Below, piece after piece: positions 52,669 to 62,126 of a DNA stretch of 64,000 nt. This DNA is from Streptomyces carminius (lineage in GTDB: Bacteria; Actinomycetota; Actinomycetes; Streptomycetales; Streptomycetaceae). The stretch covers positions 248,001 to 312,000 of the forward strand of contig NZ_PGGW01000038.1 of NCBI RefSeq assembly GCF_002794255.1, read 5' to 3'. The notes beneath the pieces are model-generated. The model saw only the letters and a program-made list of their open reading frames with translations, did no database searches and had not been told where the DNA came from. Position numbers and translations under genes: made by a program. Each line of letters starts with the position of its first letter. The first letter of the stretch is position 1.

Positions 52669-53154
52669 ATGACCGACATCCTCACCGGCATCGACATCCG
52701 GCCCGCGCGGGCCGGTGAACTGGCCGCCGTCGCCGAGTTGCGCCGGCGGTGGGCGATGGAGAACGGCAGGGAGCCCGCCGGTACCCGCGAGGAGTTCGTG
52801 CGTCACTTCACCGACTGGGCACGGCGCAACGCCGCCTCCCACCGCTGCCTGGTCGCGGTCCGCGGCGAGGCGGTGCTCGGCATGGCCTGGCTGGCGCTCG
52901 TCCCCCGGGTGCCCACCCCGCACGCGCCGGAGCGGTTCTCGGGCGACGTGCAGAGCGTGTACGTGGTGCCCGGGGAACGGGACGCCGGGCTGGGCGGCCT
53001 GCTCGTCGACGCCGTCGTGGACCTCGCCCGCGGGCTCGGGGCCGAACGCGTCACGGTCCACTCCAGCGTCCGGGCCGTCCCGGTCTACACCCGCCACGGC
53101 TTCACCGGCTCCCCCCGCCTGCTGCAGACCGAGGCCACGCGGACGCGCCGCTGA
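52669..53154 (+). CDS. GNAT-family N-acetyltransferase
   Basis: A 161-aa GNAT enzyme. VQSVYVVPGERDAGLGGLLV (motif A, about residues 88-107) binds acetyl-CoA; SSVRAVPVYTRHGFTGSPRL is motif B. Substrate unknown. No clear ribosome-binding site precedes ATG 52669, and a strong hairpin lies just upstream. Confidence 0.88.
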   Translation: MTDILTGIDIRPARAGELAAVAELRRRWAMENGREPAGTREEFVRHFTDWARRNAASHRCLVAVRGEAVLGMAWLALVPRVPTPHAPERFSGDVQSVYVVPGERDAGLGGLLVDAVVDLARGLGAERVTVHSSVRAVPVYTRHGFTGSPRLLQTEATRTRR

Positions 53155-53261
53155 CCCCGCCGTCCCGGCCGGCTCCGTCACGGAGCCGGACCGGACGGCG
53201 GGACCGGACGGTCGCACCGTCCCGGCCGGGTGTCGGGCCGGCCGCGGCCCAGGCGGCCCTG

Positions 53262-53605
53262 CGCCACTGCTGGTTGACGCCGCCGGTGCAGTCGTACTGG
53301 ACGACCTCGGCGCCCTCCTTCGGCGACTGGTCCCGCACGTCGGCGCACTTGCCGCTGTGCCGGGCGGCCAGCGTCTCGTAGGGACCCCCGGCCGCCCTGG
53401 ACGGGCAGCACGAACGTGGTCTGGGAGCCGTAGGCGGTGGAGTCGCCGATGTCGCGCATGCCGCTCCAGCCGCCGGAGAGGGAGGTGGCGTACTTCTGCT
53501 GGTTGGGGCGCCAGCCGGTCGCGCCGGAGGTGAGCATGAAGTACACGCCGTCGCACTTGAACAGTGCCGGGGCCTCCCGGTGGCCGCCGGGCCAGGGGTT
53601 CTCCT
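53262..53605 (-). pseudogene. GH43-CBM13 (exo-beta-1,3-galactanase-like) gene remnant
   Basis: Two protein fragments in different frames lie in order. First (about 53400-53605): REAPALFKCDGVYFMLTSGA, TGWRPNQQKYATSLSGGWSG and GDSTAYGSQTTFVLPVQG, a GH43 core piece as in exo-beta-1,3-galactanases. Second (about 53262-53391): TLAARHSGKCADVRDQSPKE and VVQYDCTGGVNQQWR, a ricin-type CBM13 repeat. No start, a large internal deletion and at least one frameshift are implied. The flanks 53155-53261 and 53606-53827 show no gene. Confidence 0.8.
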
Positions 53606-53827
53606 TCCGGCTTCGGACACCGCGGCTCCCGCCGTGCCGGGCGCGGCCGTGTGGGGGAGCCGGGCCGGAACGGGGCGGTGGGGTCGGGGCCTTTCGGACC
53701 GCCCGGGGAGCCGGGGCGTGCGCGCACCAGCGTAGCCGGGAGCGCCGCGCGCGGGACCTCTCCCGGCCCGCGCGAGGCCGCCGCCACCGGCCCGCGGTAC
53801 GTCCGCCGGCCGGGGCGGCTCTCCCGT

Positions 53828-56812
53828 TCACCGGCCCGTCCCGTCCGCCGTCGGCGCCCCGCCCGCCTCCGTTCCCGCCGCCCCGGTACTCTCCGGTTCT
53901 TCCGGGCCGAGCCGGTGCAGGCGCTCCCGGACCTCCTCGGTGTCGGGGTGGTCGAACTCCACCAGGATGTCCAGGGCCCGCCGCCAGGCCGAACGGGCCG
54001 CCGGTCGGTCTCCCGCCGCGTGCCGGGTGTCCCCGATGTGGACGAGGGTGTCGGCCTGCAGATAGCGGTCGCCCAGGTCGAGGTAGAGGCGCAGTGCCCG
54101 GTCGAAGCAGCCGAGGGCCTCCTGGTACCTCCCCAGGTGGTGCAGTGCGTAGCCGAGGCTGTCCTGCGCGGCGGCCTCCCCGTTGCGGTCGCCCGTCTCC
54201 CGGTGCAGTGCGACCGCACGCGCGCACTGCTCCAGCGCCTCCCGGTGCTCGCCGAGCAGGATGTGGGTCCAGCCGACCTCGTTGAGGACGCTGGCCCGGC
54301 CGCTGCGGTAACCGGCCGCGCGGTACAGCCCGAGTGCCTGCCGGTAGTGCTCCAGCGCGTCCTGGTGGCGCTTGTCGCGGTTGGCCGCGAAGGCCAGCAG
54401 ACGGTGTGTCCGGGCCTGTCCGAGGGGCTCGCCGAGCGCGCCGAACGCCTCCAGCGCTCCGTGCAGGTGCCGGGCGGCCTCCTCCTCCCGCTCCAGCCGC
54501 ATGCAGGCGAAGCCCAGCGCGCGCTCGGCGTACGCCGCCCCGAGCCGGTCCCCGGCGCCGCGGGCGGCGTCCAGCGCGGCCTGCTGGACGGTGTGCTGGG
54601 CGTGCCAGTGACCCAGCCGGTCCAGGAACAGGTCGAGGGTGAAGGCGAGCTGCCAGGACTGTGCGGGGAAACCGGTGGCGGCGGCCCGGGAGACGGCGGT
54701 GACCAGCACCTGCCGCTCGGCCTCCAGCCAGGCCATGGCCCGGCGCCGGTCGCCGAACACCTCGGGCACGGCCCCGGTCACCGCCCCGGGCAGCTCGATC
54801 GTGTCGCGCTGCGGATGGAACAGCGTCAGCACGCCGTACGCGGTGTGCAGACAGTGGTCGAACATCCGGCGCAGCGCCGCCCGCCGCTCGGCCTCGCCGT
54901 CGGTCTCGTCCAGTAGCTCGGCGGCGTAGACGCGCAGCAGGTCGTGGCAGGTGTAGCGGCCCGGTGCACGCTGGACCAGCAGATGGGCACCGGTCAGCGC
55001 CGCCAGCGGCACCCGGACCCGGCGCGGTTCGAGTCCCGCCAGGGCGGCCGCCGCGGAGACGGAGATCTCCGGGCCGGGATGCAGCGCCAGCAGCCGGAAG
55101 AGCCGGGCCGCTTCGGGCGGCAGCGCGCGGTAGGACCAGGAGAAGACCGTCCGGGCGTCGGCGGCCGCCTCGCCGCCGGCGAACGCGTCCAGACCGCCGG
55201 GGCCCTCCCGCAGCTCCTCGGCGATGGCGCGCAGCCCGAAGTGCGGATGGGTGGCGGCCCGGGCGGCCACGACGGCCAGCGCCAGCGGCAGCCGCGCGCA
55301 CCGCCGGACGATCTCCCGCACCGCCTCCGGTTCGGCCGCCGTCCGCTCCCGCCCGATCCGGCGGGCCAGGAGCTGCTCGGCCTCCTCGTCGGAGAGCAGG
55401 TCCAGGGGCACCGGATGCGCGCCCTCGGCCGCGACCAGCCCCGCCAGCTGGTCCCGGCTGGTGACGATGACCAGGCAGCCGGCCGTACCCGGCAGCAGGG
55501 GCCGGACCTGCCGGGAGTCCCGGGCGTTGTCCAGGACGATCAGCACCCTGCGGTCGGCCAGCATGCTGCGGTAGAGCGCGGTCTGCGCGGCGGCGTCGGC
55601 GGGGAGGCGCTGCGGCGGGACCCCGAGGGCGACGAGGAACGCGCGGACGGCCTCGGCGGGATCCAGCGCGGCGCCGCCGGGATCGAAGCCCCGGAGGTTG
55701 ATGTAGAGCTGCCCGTCGGGGAAGCGGTCCGCGATCCGGTGGGCGAAGTGCACGGCCAGTGTCGTCTTGCCGATTCCGGCCATCCCGCCGATGGCGCTGA
55801 TGACCACGGTGGACGGCTCCCGGCCCGCCGGGAGCAGCGCGTGGACCCGGGCCAGCTCGGCCTCCCGGCCCGCGAACGTGGTGAGCGCGGCGGGCAGCTG
55901 GCAGGGGCGCGCCGCGCCGGCCGTCCCGGCGCGGCCGTCCGGGGCCGGCCCGCGGCCGGCCGGCCGGGCCGTACCGCCGGTGTGCCCGGCCTCCGGACCG
56001 ACGGCCGCGGACCCGGCCGGGGCGGACCCGGCCGGTGCCCGGGAGGCGGCCAGCAGCCCGGCGTACGTACGGCGCAGCGCGGGACCCGGCTCGGCGCCGA
56101 GTTCGGCGGCCAGGGCGCGCCGGAGGTCCTGGTAGCTCTCCAGCGCCTCCGCCCGCCGTCCGCAGCGGTACAGGGCCAGGATCAGCAGTTCCCACAGCCC
56201 CTCCCGCAGCGGATGGTCGGCGCACAGTGCCCGCAGCCGGGCCACCAGCTCGTGGTGGCGGCCCAGTTCCAGATCCACCCCGAGCGAGGTCTCCAGCACC
56301 GTCAGGCGCCGCTCGTCGAGCCGGGCGCGCTCGGTGTGGGCCAGCGGTCCGGGCACTCCCGCCAGCGGGGTGCCCGGCCAGGACTCCAGGGCCTCGCGCA
56401 GCAGCTCCCCGGCCCCGGCCGGATCGCCTTCGGAACGCAGTCGCCGGGCGTGTGCCACCCGCTGCTCGAACACCTCCAGGTCCACGGCGGAGGGCGGGAC
56501 GTCCAGCACGTAACCGGCGGGGGTGGAGACCAGCAGTGCCGGGGGCCGACCGGCGGGCCGGCGCGGCTCCAGTGCCGTGCGCAACCGGGACAGGTAGGCC
56601 CGCAGGGTCGCGGCCGCGCCCGGCGGCGGACGGTGGCCCCACAGCGCCTCCGCCAGTCTCCCGGCGGTGACCGGGCGTCCCCGCCGCAGCAGCAGCGCGG
56701 CCAGCACCGCCCGCTGCTGGGGCGGGCCGAGTCCGAGCTCCGTACCGCCGCGCCACGCCCGCACCGGCCCCAGAAGACGAAACGTCACTTCATCGGTGCT
56801 GTGTGCCTCCAC
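53828..56812 (-). CDS. AfsR-like SARP-NB-ARC-TPR regulator
   Basis: A 994-aa regulator. Order: winged helix (about 10-95, TFRLLGPVRAWRGGTELGLG); activation domain (to about 250, LEVFEQRVAHARRLRSEGDP); NB-ARC ATPase with P-loop GGMAGIGKTTLA (about 340-351), RVLIVLDNARD and LPLALAVVAARAA; then TPR repeats (about 700-960, HHLGRYQEALGCFDRALRLY). AfsR proteins are phosphorylated ATPases that activate secondary metabolism. GTG 56812 is chosen because TAGGGT ends 7 bases upstream (leaderless) and it gives the usual N-terminus; ATG 56866 or 56905 are alternatives. No TTA codon. Confidence 0.9.
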   Translation of the reverse strand: MEAHSTDEVTFRLLGPVRAWRGGTELGLGPPQQRAVLAALLLRRGRPVTAGRLAEALWGHRPPPGAAATLRAYLSRLRTALEPRRPAGRPPALLVSTPAGYVLDVPPSAVDLEVFEQRVAHARRLRSEGDPAGAGELLREALESWPGTPLAGVPGPLAHTERARLDERRLTVLETSLGVDLELGRHHELVARLRALCADHPLREGLWELLILALYRCGRRAEALESYQDLRRALAAELGAEPGPALRRTYAGLLAASRAPAGSAPAGSAAVGPEAGHTGGTARPAGRGPAPDGRAGTAGAARPCQLPAALTTFAGREAELARVHALLPAGREPSTVVISAIGGMAGIGKTTLAVHFAHRIADRFPDGQLYINLRGFDPGGAALDPAEAVRAFLVALGVPPQRLPADAAAQTALYRSMLADRRVLIVLDNARDSRQVRPLLPGTAGCLVIVTSRDQLAGLVAAEGAHPVPLDLLSDEEAEQLLARRIGRERTAAEPEAVREIVRRCARLPLALAVVAARAATHPHFGLRAIAEELREGPGGLDAFAGGEAAADARTVFSWSYRALPPEAARLFRLLALHPGPEISVSAAAALAGLEPRRVRVPLAALTGAHLLVQRAPGRYTCHDLLRVYAAELLDETDGEAERRAALRRMFDHCLHTAYGVLTLFHPQRDTIELPGAVTGAVPEVFGDRRRAMAWLEAERQVLVTAVSRAAATGFPAQSWQLAFTLDLFLDRLGHWHAQHTVQQAALDAARGAGDRLGAAYAERALGFACMRLEREEEAARHLHGALEAFGALGEPLGQARTHRLLAFAANRDKRHQDALEHYRQALGLYRAAGYRSGRASVLNEVGWTHILLGEHREALEQCARAVALHRETGDRNGEAAAQDSLGYALHHLGRYQEALGCFDRALRLYLDLGDRYLQADTLVHIGDTRHAAGDRPAARSAWRRALDILVEFDHPDTEEVRERLHRLGPEEPESTGAAGTEAGGAPTADGTGR

Positions 56813-56970
56813 GCGCCGGACCCTAGCGGCTCCCGGCGCCCTCCGCCGGGGCTCCTTTTGCGCCATGTCGCCCCGAAGCTGTCCGATTACCGTTGTTCCG
56901 GGCAACCATGACGCCCTGTCAGGTGTCCCACCGTATACAGCCGTACACGGACGATCACGGGGGGTAGGAC

Positions 56971-57540
56971 ATGCGACTGCTGAGAACGGCGGCCGCGGTG
57001 CTCGCGCTGGCGGGCACCGCGGTGACGGGGACGGCCGGGACGGCCTGGGCCGCGGACGGCCGGACGGGAGCGTCCGCCGCGGTCTGCTCGACCGGGTGGG
57101 GCAGCGGCCTGAAGTCGGCCGGCCACTCGCAGGCCGAGCCGCTGAAGAACATCAGGACCGGTGCGCACGAGTGCTACGACCGCATGGTCTTCGACGTCAC
57201 CGGCACGACGGAGGAGCTCGGCTACCACGTCGGCTACGTCGACGTCTTCCACCAGGACGGCTCCGGCAAGCCGATCCCGGTCAAGGGCGGTGCCATCCTG
57301 CAGATCCATGTGACCGCGCCCAGCTACGACCCGGAGACGGGCGAGGCCGTCTACGCCGCGAGGGCCGGACAGCCGCTCCCGGGGGTGGACCTCACCGGGT
57401 ACCGGACCTTCCGGGACACCAGGTTCGGGGCCAGCTTCGAGGGGCAGACCCAGGTGGGTCTGGGCGTACGCGCCAGACTGCCGTTCCGGGTGTTCCAGAC
57501 CGGTGACCGCCTGGTCGTGGACGTCGCACACACCTGGTGA
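56971..57540 (+). CDS. Exported AMIN-like domain protein
   Basis: A 189-aa preprotein. Sec signal (LLRTAAAVLALAGTAVTGTA, cleavage at AWAA near residue 27). The mature domain is AMIN-like: CYDRMVFDVTG, ELGYHVGYVDVFHQDGSGKP and TGYRTFRDTRFGASFEGQTQ, then VGLGVRARLPFRVF. AMIN-type domains bind cell-wall or envelope components. GGGGGGTAGGA precedes the ATG. Confidence 0.82.
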   Translation: MRLLRTAAAVLALAGTAVTGTAGTAWAADGRTGASAAVCSTGWGSGLKSAGHSQAEPLKNIRTGAHECYDRMVFDVTGTTEELGYHVGYVDVFHQDGSGKPIPVKGGAILQIHVTAPSYDPETGEAVYAARAGQPLPGVDLTGYRTFRDTRFGASFEGQTQVGLGVRARLPFRVFQTGDRLVVDVAHTW

Positions 57541-57586
57541 CGTCCCACGGCCCGCACGGGATCTCCGGCTGAGCACCCGCTCCGCC

Positions 57587-57642
57587 CGGCGGACGCGCCC
57601 CGCCCACCGCACCGCCGTGCGGTGGGCGGGGCGCGTCCGCCG
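57587..57642. terminator. Bidirectional terminator, 26-bp perfect stem
   Basis: Arms 57587-57612 and 57617-57642 with loop CGCC lie between the convergent AMIN-like and DUF2000 genes. Confidence 0.8.
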
Positions 57643-57669
57643 CTCCGCCCCGGTCAGGAACGTCCCCGG

Positions 57670-58146
57670 TCAGGGATGCATCCGGGCGCCCTTGAGGACC
57701 TTGTCGACGGCGTTGCGCGGCCCGTACACCGCGAGTCCCACCAGATCGAGCAGGCCCGCCGGGACCGCCCGCACCGCCGCCCGGTTGTCGTCGTCGTTGC
57801 CGGTGGAGAACAGGTCCGAGGTGAAGACGGACAGCGGCAGACGGCGGCCGAGGGCACGGGTGTGCGCGGACCCCAGGACCTCCTTCGTGCCCTCGAAGAC
57901 GAGCACGGGCTGCCGGAACATCGGCAGATAGGCGGTGCCGTCGGCGTCGGCGTACGGCTCGCCCACCACCTCGGGGTACCCCGTGCCGAGTCCGCTGACC
58001 AGGAACGCGGTCACGTTGAGGCGCTGCCATACGGCGAGGTCTTCGCGGAGGAGTACGGCGATCTTGGTGTCGAAGCGGACGGCGGGCGGGGCCGGGGTGC
58101 CGTCCCCGGTGTCCGTGCCGCCGGTCCTCCCGTGCTGAGTTTCCAT
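57670..58146 (-). CDS. DUF2000 family protein
   Basis: A 158-aa protein with the DUF2000 fold: RFDTKIAVLLREDLAVWQRL, NVTAFLVSGLGT, MFRQPVLVFEGT, LGRRLPLSVFTSDLFSTGND. The family is related to peptidyl-tRNA hydrolase-like folds; function unknown. It is divergent from an AraC regulator (51 bp apart), a pairing common in actinobacteria. Confidence 0.85.
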   Translation of the reverse strand: METQHGRTGGTDTGDGTPAPPAVRFDTKIAVLLREDLAVWQRLNVTAFLVSGLGTGYPEVVGEPYADADGTAYLPMFRQPVLVFEGTKEVLGSAHTRALGRRLPLSVFTSDLFSTGNDDDNRAAVRAVPAGLLDLVGLAVYGPRNAVDKVLKGARMHP

Positions 58147-58196
58147 GGCCCGCAGCCTCCCGCGCACGGCGCGGCGCGGTCTTGTACGTTCCTTGC

Positions 58197-59042
58197 ATGG
58201 CCGAGATCCATGCCTGGCGTCCGTCCGTGGCGGGCGTCGCGGAGGTCTTCCACGCGCGCTTCACCGACCACGCCTACCCGATGCACGTGCACGGCACCTG
58301 GACCCTGCTGATCGTGGACGACGGAGTGGTCCGCTACGACCTGGACCGGCACGAGCACGGCGCCCCCGGCGACATCGTCACCCTGCTCCCGCCGCACGTC
58401 CCCCACAACGGGACGGCCGCCACCGCGCACGGCTTCCGCAAGCGCGTCGTCTACCTGGACGGGGACCGGCTCGACGAGCGTCTGATCGGTACGGCGGTGG
58501 ACCGGCCCGAACTGCGCGACCCGCTGCTGCGGCGCCGTGTGCACGGCCTGCATACCGCGCTGACGCTGCCCGGTGAGGAACTGGAGGCGGAGAGCAGGCT
58601 GGTGCTGATCTGCGAGCGGCTGGAGGGCCACCTGCGCCGGACGGCCGGCGCGGTGCCGGACCGGCGGGACGCGGGGCTCGCCCACCGGCTGCGCGACCTG
58701 CTGGACGCCAGGGTCACGGCGGGCCTGACCCTGGCCGAGGCGGCGCGGCTGCTCCACGCCCACCCCTCGCACCTGGTGCGGGCCTTCGGCCGGGAGTACG
58801 GCATGCCGCCGCACCGGTACCTGACCACGCGCCGGGTGGACCTGGCACGCGGGCTGCTGCTGGCCGGTCTGCCGGTGCCGGAGGCGGCGGTGGCCGCCGG
58901 GTTCTGCGACCAGTCGCACCTGACCCGCCACTTCCGGCGGGTGGTCGGGGTCGGCCCCGGGCGGTACGCGCGCCGCGGCCGCCCGGAGCCCGCCGGCGGC
59001 CCGGCTCAGAGCAGGCGCCTGATGTCGCCACGGGCCCGGTAG
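58197..59042 (+). CDS. AraC-family regulator with cupin sensor
   Basis: A 281-aa protein. N-terminal AraC-type cupin (HARFTDHAYPMHVHGTWTLL; PGDIVTLLPPHVPHNG) and C-terminal double helix-turn-helix (LTLAEAARLLHAHPSHLVRA; AAGFCDQSHLTRHFRRVVGV). Likely regulates the divergent DUF2000 gene. The end overlaps the convergent WGR gene by 37 bp. ATG 58197 was preferred to TTG 58182. Confidence 0.9.
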   Translation: MAEIHAWRPSVAGVAEVFHARFTDHAYPMHVHGTWTLLIVDDGVVRYDLDRHEHGAPGDIVTLLPPHVPHNGTAATAHGFRKRVVYLDGDRLDERLIGTAVDRPELRDPLLRRRVHGLHTALTLPGEELEAESRLVLICERLEGHLRRTAGAVPDRRDAGLAHRLRDLLDARVTAGLTLAEAARLLHAHPSHLVRAFGREYGMPPHRYLTTRRVDLARGLLLAGLPVPEAAVAAGFCDQSHLTRHFRRVVGVGPGRYARRGRPEPAGGPAQSRRLMSPRAR

Positions 59043-60451
59043 AAGTCGCCGCGGGCGGCCACATGGACCTCGGAGACGACGTACCGGGCGCCGGGAACGC
59101 GGATGTCCTTGGGGAACTGGACGCGCCAGGCGGGGTCGTAGCCGGGGGAGACGACCCGCACCCGGGTGCGGGGGCCCTCCTGGACGCACTCCACGACCAC
59201 ACCGTCCACCGGTGCGCCGGCGGAGACGTGGACCGTCTCCACCTCCTGCGAGGGCGTGACGCGTTCCCACCCGGTGGCCTTGACGTCGGCGGTGCGGGGC
59301 AACTGCCCGCCCTCGGCCCGGCGGACCGCGCTCTCGGAGGCGTCGACGCAGGCCAGTGAGCCGTCGGTGGTGACGAGGTAGAGACGCTCGTCGCGGTACT
59401 GCATGGAGTAGGCCGAACCGCACCCGGTGCCCAGCTTCCACAGCCGGGTGCCGTCGGCGGTGAAGCAGTACACGGAGGAGTGGTTGTCGCCGGCGAAGAC
59501 GTACCGGCCGTCGGGCGAGGCGGCGCAGGAGAACACCGCGGCGTCGCAGCGGTAGCGGGCCCGCACCGCGCCGTCGTCCTTGGCCAGCCGGTAGACCTGG
59601 CCCCGACCGGTGCCGGCGAAGACCTCGTCGGCCTCCTGCCAGCCGAACAGCACCGGCCCCTGGGTGGGAACCGACCACAGGGGCGCGCCGTCGCGGGCCG
59701 CGTACCGGGCCACGCCGCGGGAGTCGCCGTGGAAGACCCCGTCCTCGTCGCAGCGGACCATCCAGGCGTGGGTGCCGGTGCCCGAGCGGCGCCACTGGAA
59801 GTCGTCCTCGTGGTCGACGGTGGTGACACCGCCCTGGGCGTCGGAGACGCCCAGGAGCCCGTCGTGGATGTCCAGCCAGTAGATGTCGACGTCGGCGGCT
59901 ATCTCGTAGGCCACGTGCGGGACCTTGCCGCCCAGGTCGTAGACGCGGCCGTCGTCGCAGCCGGCGTAGATCCAGAAGTCGTCGGCGACGATGCACTTGA
60001 CGCCGTCGGGAAGGCCGAAACGGCTGGTGACCTCGCCGTCGTGGGTGAGGGTGAACACGTCCCCGTCCTGGTTGCCGACCCAGGCGTGGTCGTCGTCGAC
60101 GAAGACGCCGAAGGCCGGTGCCCCGGAACGGAACCGCCACAGCACCGGCGCCTGCCGGGCCGTGGAACGGCTGCTGGCGATCTCGCGCCGGGTGACCGGG
60201 CGGCGCCCGCGCACCCCGCGCACCGCCGGGGCGTAGCCCTTCCGGACCTTCTCGCCGACCTTGCGGGCGGCCACCGCCGCGGCCTTCTCGGCGCTGGCGT
60301 AACCGGTGGTGCGGGTCTGGCCCTGCTCGCCGATCCGGCCGAAGGAGATGGTCACCTCGGTGCCGTGGTGCCGCACCTCGTAGAACTTGTGCGCGCCCGC
60401 GCCCTCCTCGGACAGCTCCAGATAGGTGGTCGACTCGGTGGCAACGGACAT
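59006..60451 (-). CDS. WGR-domain protein with beta-propeller
   Basis: A 481-aa protein. The N-terminal WGR domain (about 5-80: TYLELSEEGAGAHKFYEVRH, HGTEVTISFGRIGEQGQTRT, FGR being the nucleic-acid-contact loop in PARPs). The rest is a propeller of PQQ/WD-like repeats (VDDDHAWVGNQDGDVFTLTH; PDGRYVFAGDNHSSVYCFTA; YRDERLYLVTTDGSLACVDA). WGR bridges DNA or nucleotide sensing in eukaryotic PARPs; the bacterial role is unknown. Confidence 0.82.
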   Translation of the reverse strand: MSVATESTTYLELSEEGAGAHKFYEVRHHGTEVTISFGRIGEQGQTRTTGYASAEKAAAVAARKVGEKVRKGYAPAVRGVRGRRPVTRREIASSRSTARQAPVLWRFRSGAPAFGVFVDDDHAWVGNQDGDVFTLTHDGEVTSRFGLPDGVKCIVADDFWIYAGCDDGRVYDLGGKVPHVAYEIAADVDIYWLDIHDGLLGVSDAQGGVTTVDHEDDFQWRRSGTGTHAWMVRCDEDGVFHGDSRGVARYAARDGAPLWSVPTQGPVLFGWQEADEVFAGTGRGQVYRLAKDDGAVRARYRCDAAVFSCAASPDGRYVFAGDNHSSVYCFTADGTRLWKLGTGCGSAYSMQYRDERLYLVTTDGSLACVDASESAVRRAEGGQLPRTADVKATGWERVTPSQEVETVHVSAGAPVDGVVVECVQEGPRTRVRVVSPGYDPAWRVQFPKDIRVPGARYVVSEVHVAARGDFYRARGDIRRLL

Positions 60452-60648
60452 GACGGGCCTTTCTCCGGGCGCGAGCAGGGAAGGGTGTTGGGTGTGACCG
60501 GCTGCCGTGCGGCCGGTCCGGCGATGTGAGGAACATAGGCGCGGGCACTGACAGCCCGGCCCCGGCAGCGGGTGATCCGGCCTCCCGTTCTTCTTGGAAT
60601 CCCGGACGATCACCGTGCCGACCGGACCGATCCGGGTACGCGCGGCTC

Positions 60649-61080
60649 ATGAACGCATCATGGGAAGTGCTGCCCGAGTCCACCCTCCGGGAAGCCGTCG
60701 ACCTGCTGGTGAGACTGGTGGAGGCGGCCGGTGCGGTGATCATCTTCGTGGGCGCGGTCTGGGCGTTCGGACGTTTCCTGCTGGCGGGGGTGCGCGGCGG
60801 CGGCGGGGTGGAGCGTCAGTTCACCAGGATCCGGCTCTCCCTGGGCCGGTTCCTGGTACTGGGCCTGGAGTTCCAGCTCGCCGGGGACGTGCTGCGCACG
60901 GCGATCGCGCCGAGCTTCACCGAGATCGGACAGCTCGCCGCGATCGCCGCGATCCGTACCGCCCTGAACTTCTTCCTCGGCCGTGAGATCGCCAGCGAGC
61001 GTGCCGAGATCGAGCGGGACGGCCGCGGGGAGAAGGGAAAGGAAGGGGCCGGCGGCTCCCGCGCCGCGGTGCCGTCATGA
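60649..61080 (+). CDS. DUF1622 membrane protein
   Basis: A 143-aa protein with two to three transmembrane helices. AAGAVIIFVGAVWAFGRFLL, RLSLGRFLVLGLEFQLAGDV and AIAAIRTALNFFLGREI are the DUF1622 signature. A charged, Gly-rich tail ends the protein. No ribosome-binding site; possibly leaderless. Coupled (ATGA) to the next small membrane gene. Confidence 0.86.
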   Translation: MNASWEVLPESTLREAVDLLVRLVEAAGAVIIFVGAVWAFGRFLLAGVRGGGGVERQFTRIRLSLGRFLVLGLEFQLAGDVLRTAIAPSFTEIGQLAAIAAIRTALNFFLGREIASERAEIERDGRGEKGKEGAGGSRAAVPS

Positions 61081-61322
61081 CCACCGCGACGCACTGGGCC
61101 GCCCTGGCGGTCACGGCCTTCGGCCTGGTGTCGGCCGCGGTGGTCCTCGTGGCGGCCCGGCGGCTCATGCCCGCACTGGCCGTCCTGCTGGACTTCCTGA
61201 TCGCGGCGGGACTGCTGCGGCTGGCCGGCGACCCGGCCTGGGACACCGTCGCCGCGGCCGCGGCCGTGGTCGCCGTCCGCAAGCTGGTCACCGCGGGCCT
61301 GCGCCTGTCCCCGCCGCGCTGA
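61077..61322 (+). CDS. Small two-helix membrane protein
   Basis: An 81-aa hydrophobic protein (WAALAVTAFGLVSAAVVLVA; MPALAVLLDFLIAAGLLRLA) of unknown function. Its ATG overlaps the DUF1622 stop by four bases, so the two are co-translated and probably act together. Confidence 0.72.
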   Translation: MTTATHWAALAVTAFGLVSAAVVLVAARRLMPALAVLLDFLIAAGLLRLAGDPAWDTVAAAAAVVAVRKLVTAGLRLSPPR

Positions 61323-61422
61323 ACGGGCGGGCACGCGCTGCCCGTCCGGCCCCGCTCTCCGCCGGCCGCCCCGTGAGCGACAATGGTGCGCGCGTTCGGG
61401 CCGGAACGGGAAGCGGGTTCTC

Positions 61423-62001
61423 ATGGCGGGGCACCGGTACCACTGGGCGGGAAGCGGGGAGAACGGACGGAACGGGCAGGGCGAGGAGGACGAGGAGGGA
61501 TGGGATCCGCAGTGGTCCGGGGACGGCGGGTCCCGGCTGCGGTTCACCGGCACCGGCACCGGCACCGTCCCGGCCGCGGCGCCGGACCCCGCGCGGCCGC
61601 TGGTGAGAACCCGCCGGGAAGCCCTCGAGGACGACGTGGTGACCCTGGTCAACCAGGAACGCGCCGAGCGCGGTCTGGTACGGCTGCGCACCGAGGAGCG
61701 GCTGCGGCTGTCCTCCCGCGCGCACAGCCGGGACATGGCGGAGCGGGCCTTCTTCAGCCACCTCACCCCCGAGGGCGTGGCCCCCGACGAGCGCATGTCG
61801 GCGGCCGGCTACCCGTATCCCGCCGCCGAGAACATCGCCGTGCTCGACCCGAACGCCATGGCGGTGGTGGTGGCCTGGATGAACAGCCCCGGGCACCGGG
61901 TGAACATCCTCAACCCGCTGTTCCGCGCGATCGGCGTGGGCGTGTTCCTGGCCCCGGGCGCACCGGTGGCCTGGTGGACACAGAACTTCGGATACCGGTG
62001 A
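61423..62001 (+). CDS. CAP/SCP-domain protein
   Basis: A 192-aa protein with a C-terminal CAP domain (about 68-190): VTLVNQERAERGLVRLRTEE, SSRAHSRDMAERAFFSHLTP, AENIAVLDPNAMAVVVAWMN, SPGHRVNILNPLFRAIGVGV. The N-terminal 60 residues are acidic and Gly-rich with no visible signal peptide, although CAP proteins are usually extracellular. Function unknown. Confidence 0.83.
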   Translation: MAGHRYHWAGSGENGRNGQGEEDEEGWDPQWSGDGGSRLRFTGTGTGTVPAAAPDPARPLVRTRREALEDDVVTLVNQERAERGLVRLRTEERLRLSSRAHSRDMAERAFFSHLTPEGVAPDERMSAAGYPYPAAENIAVLDPNAMAVVVAWMNSPGHRVNILNPLFRAIGVGVFLAPGAPVAWWTQNFGYR

Positions 62002-62126
62002 GACGGGACGGGACCGCCTCCGCCCGGGCCCCGCGGCACCCCGGCGGCACGGGAAGCGGGTGTCCGCCGGTGGACACGGGGCAGACGGTGTTCACACCGA
62101 GTCATCACTCGAACAGGGGAGAGTCC

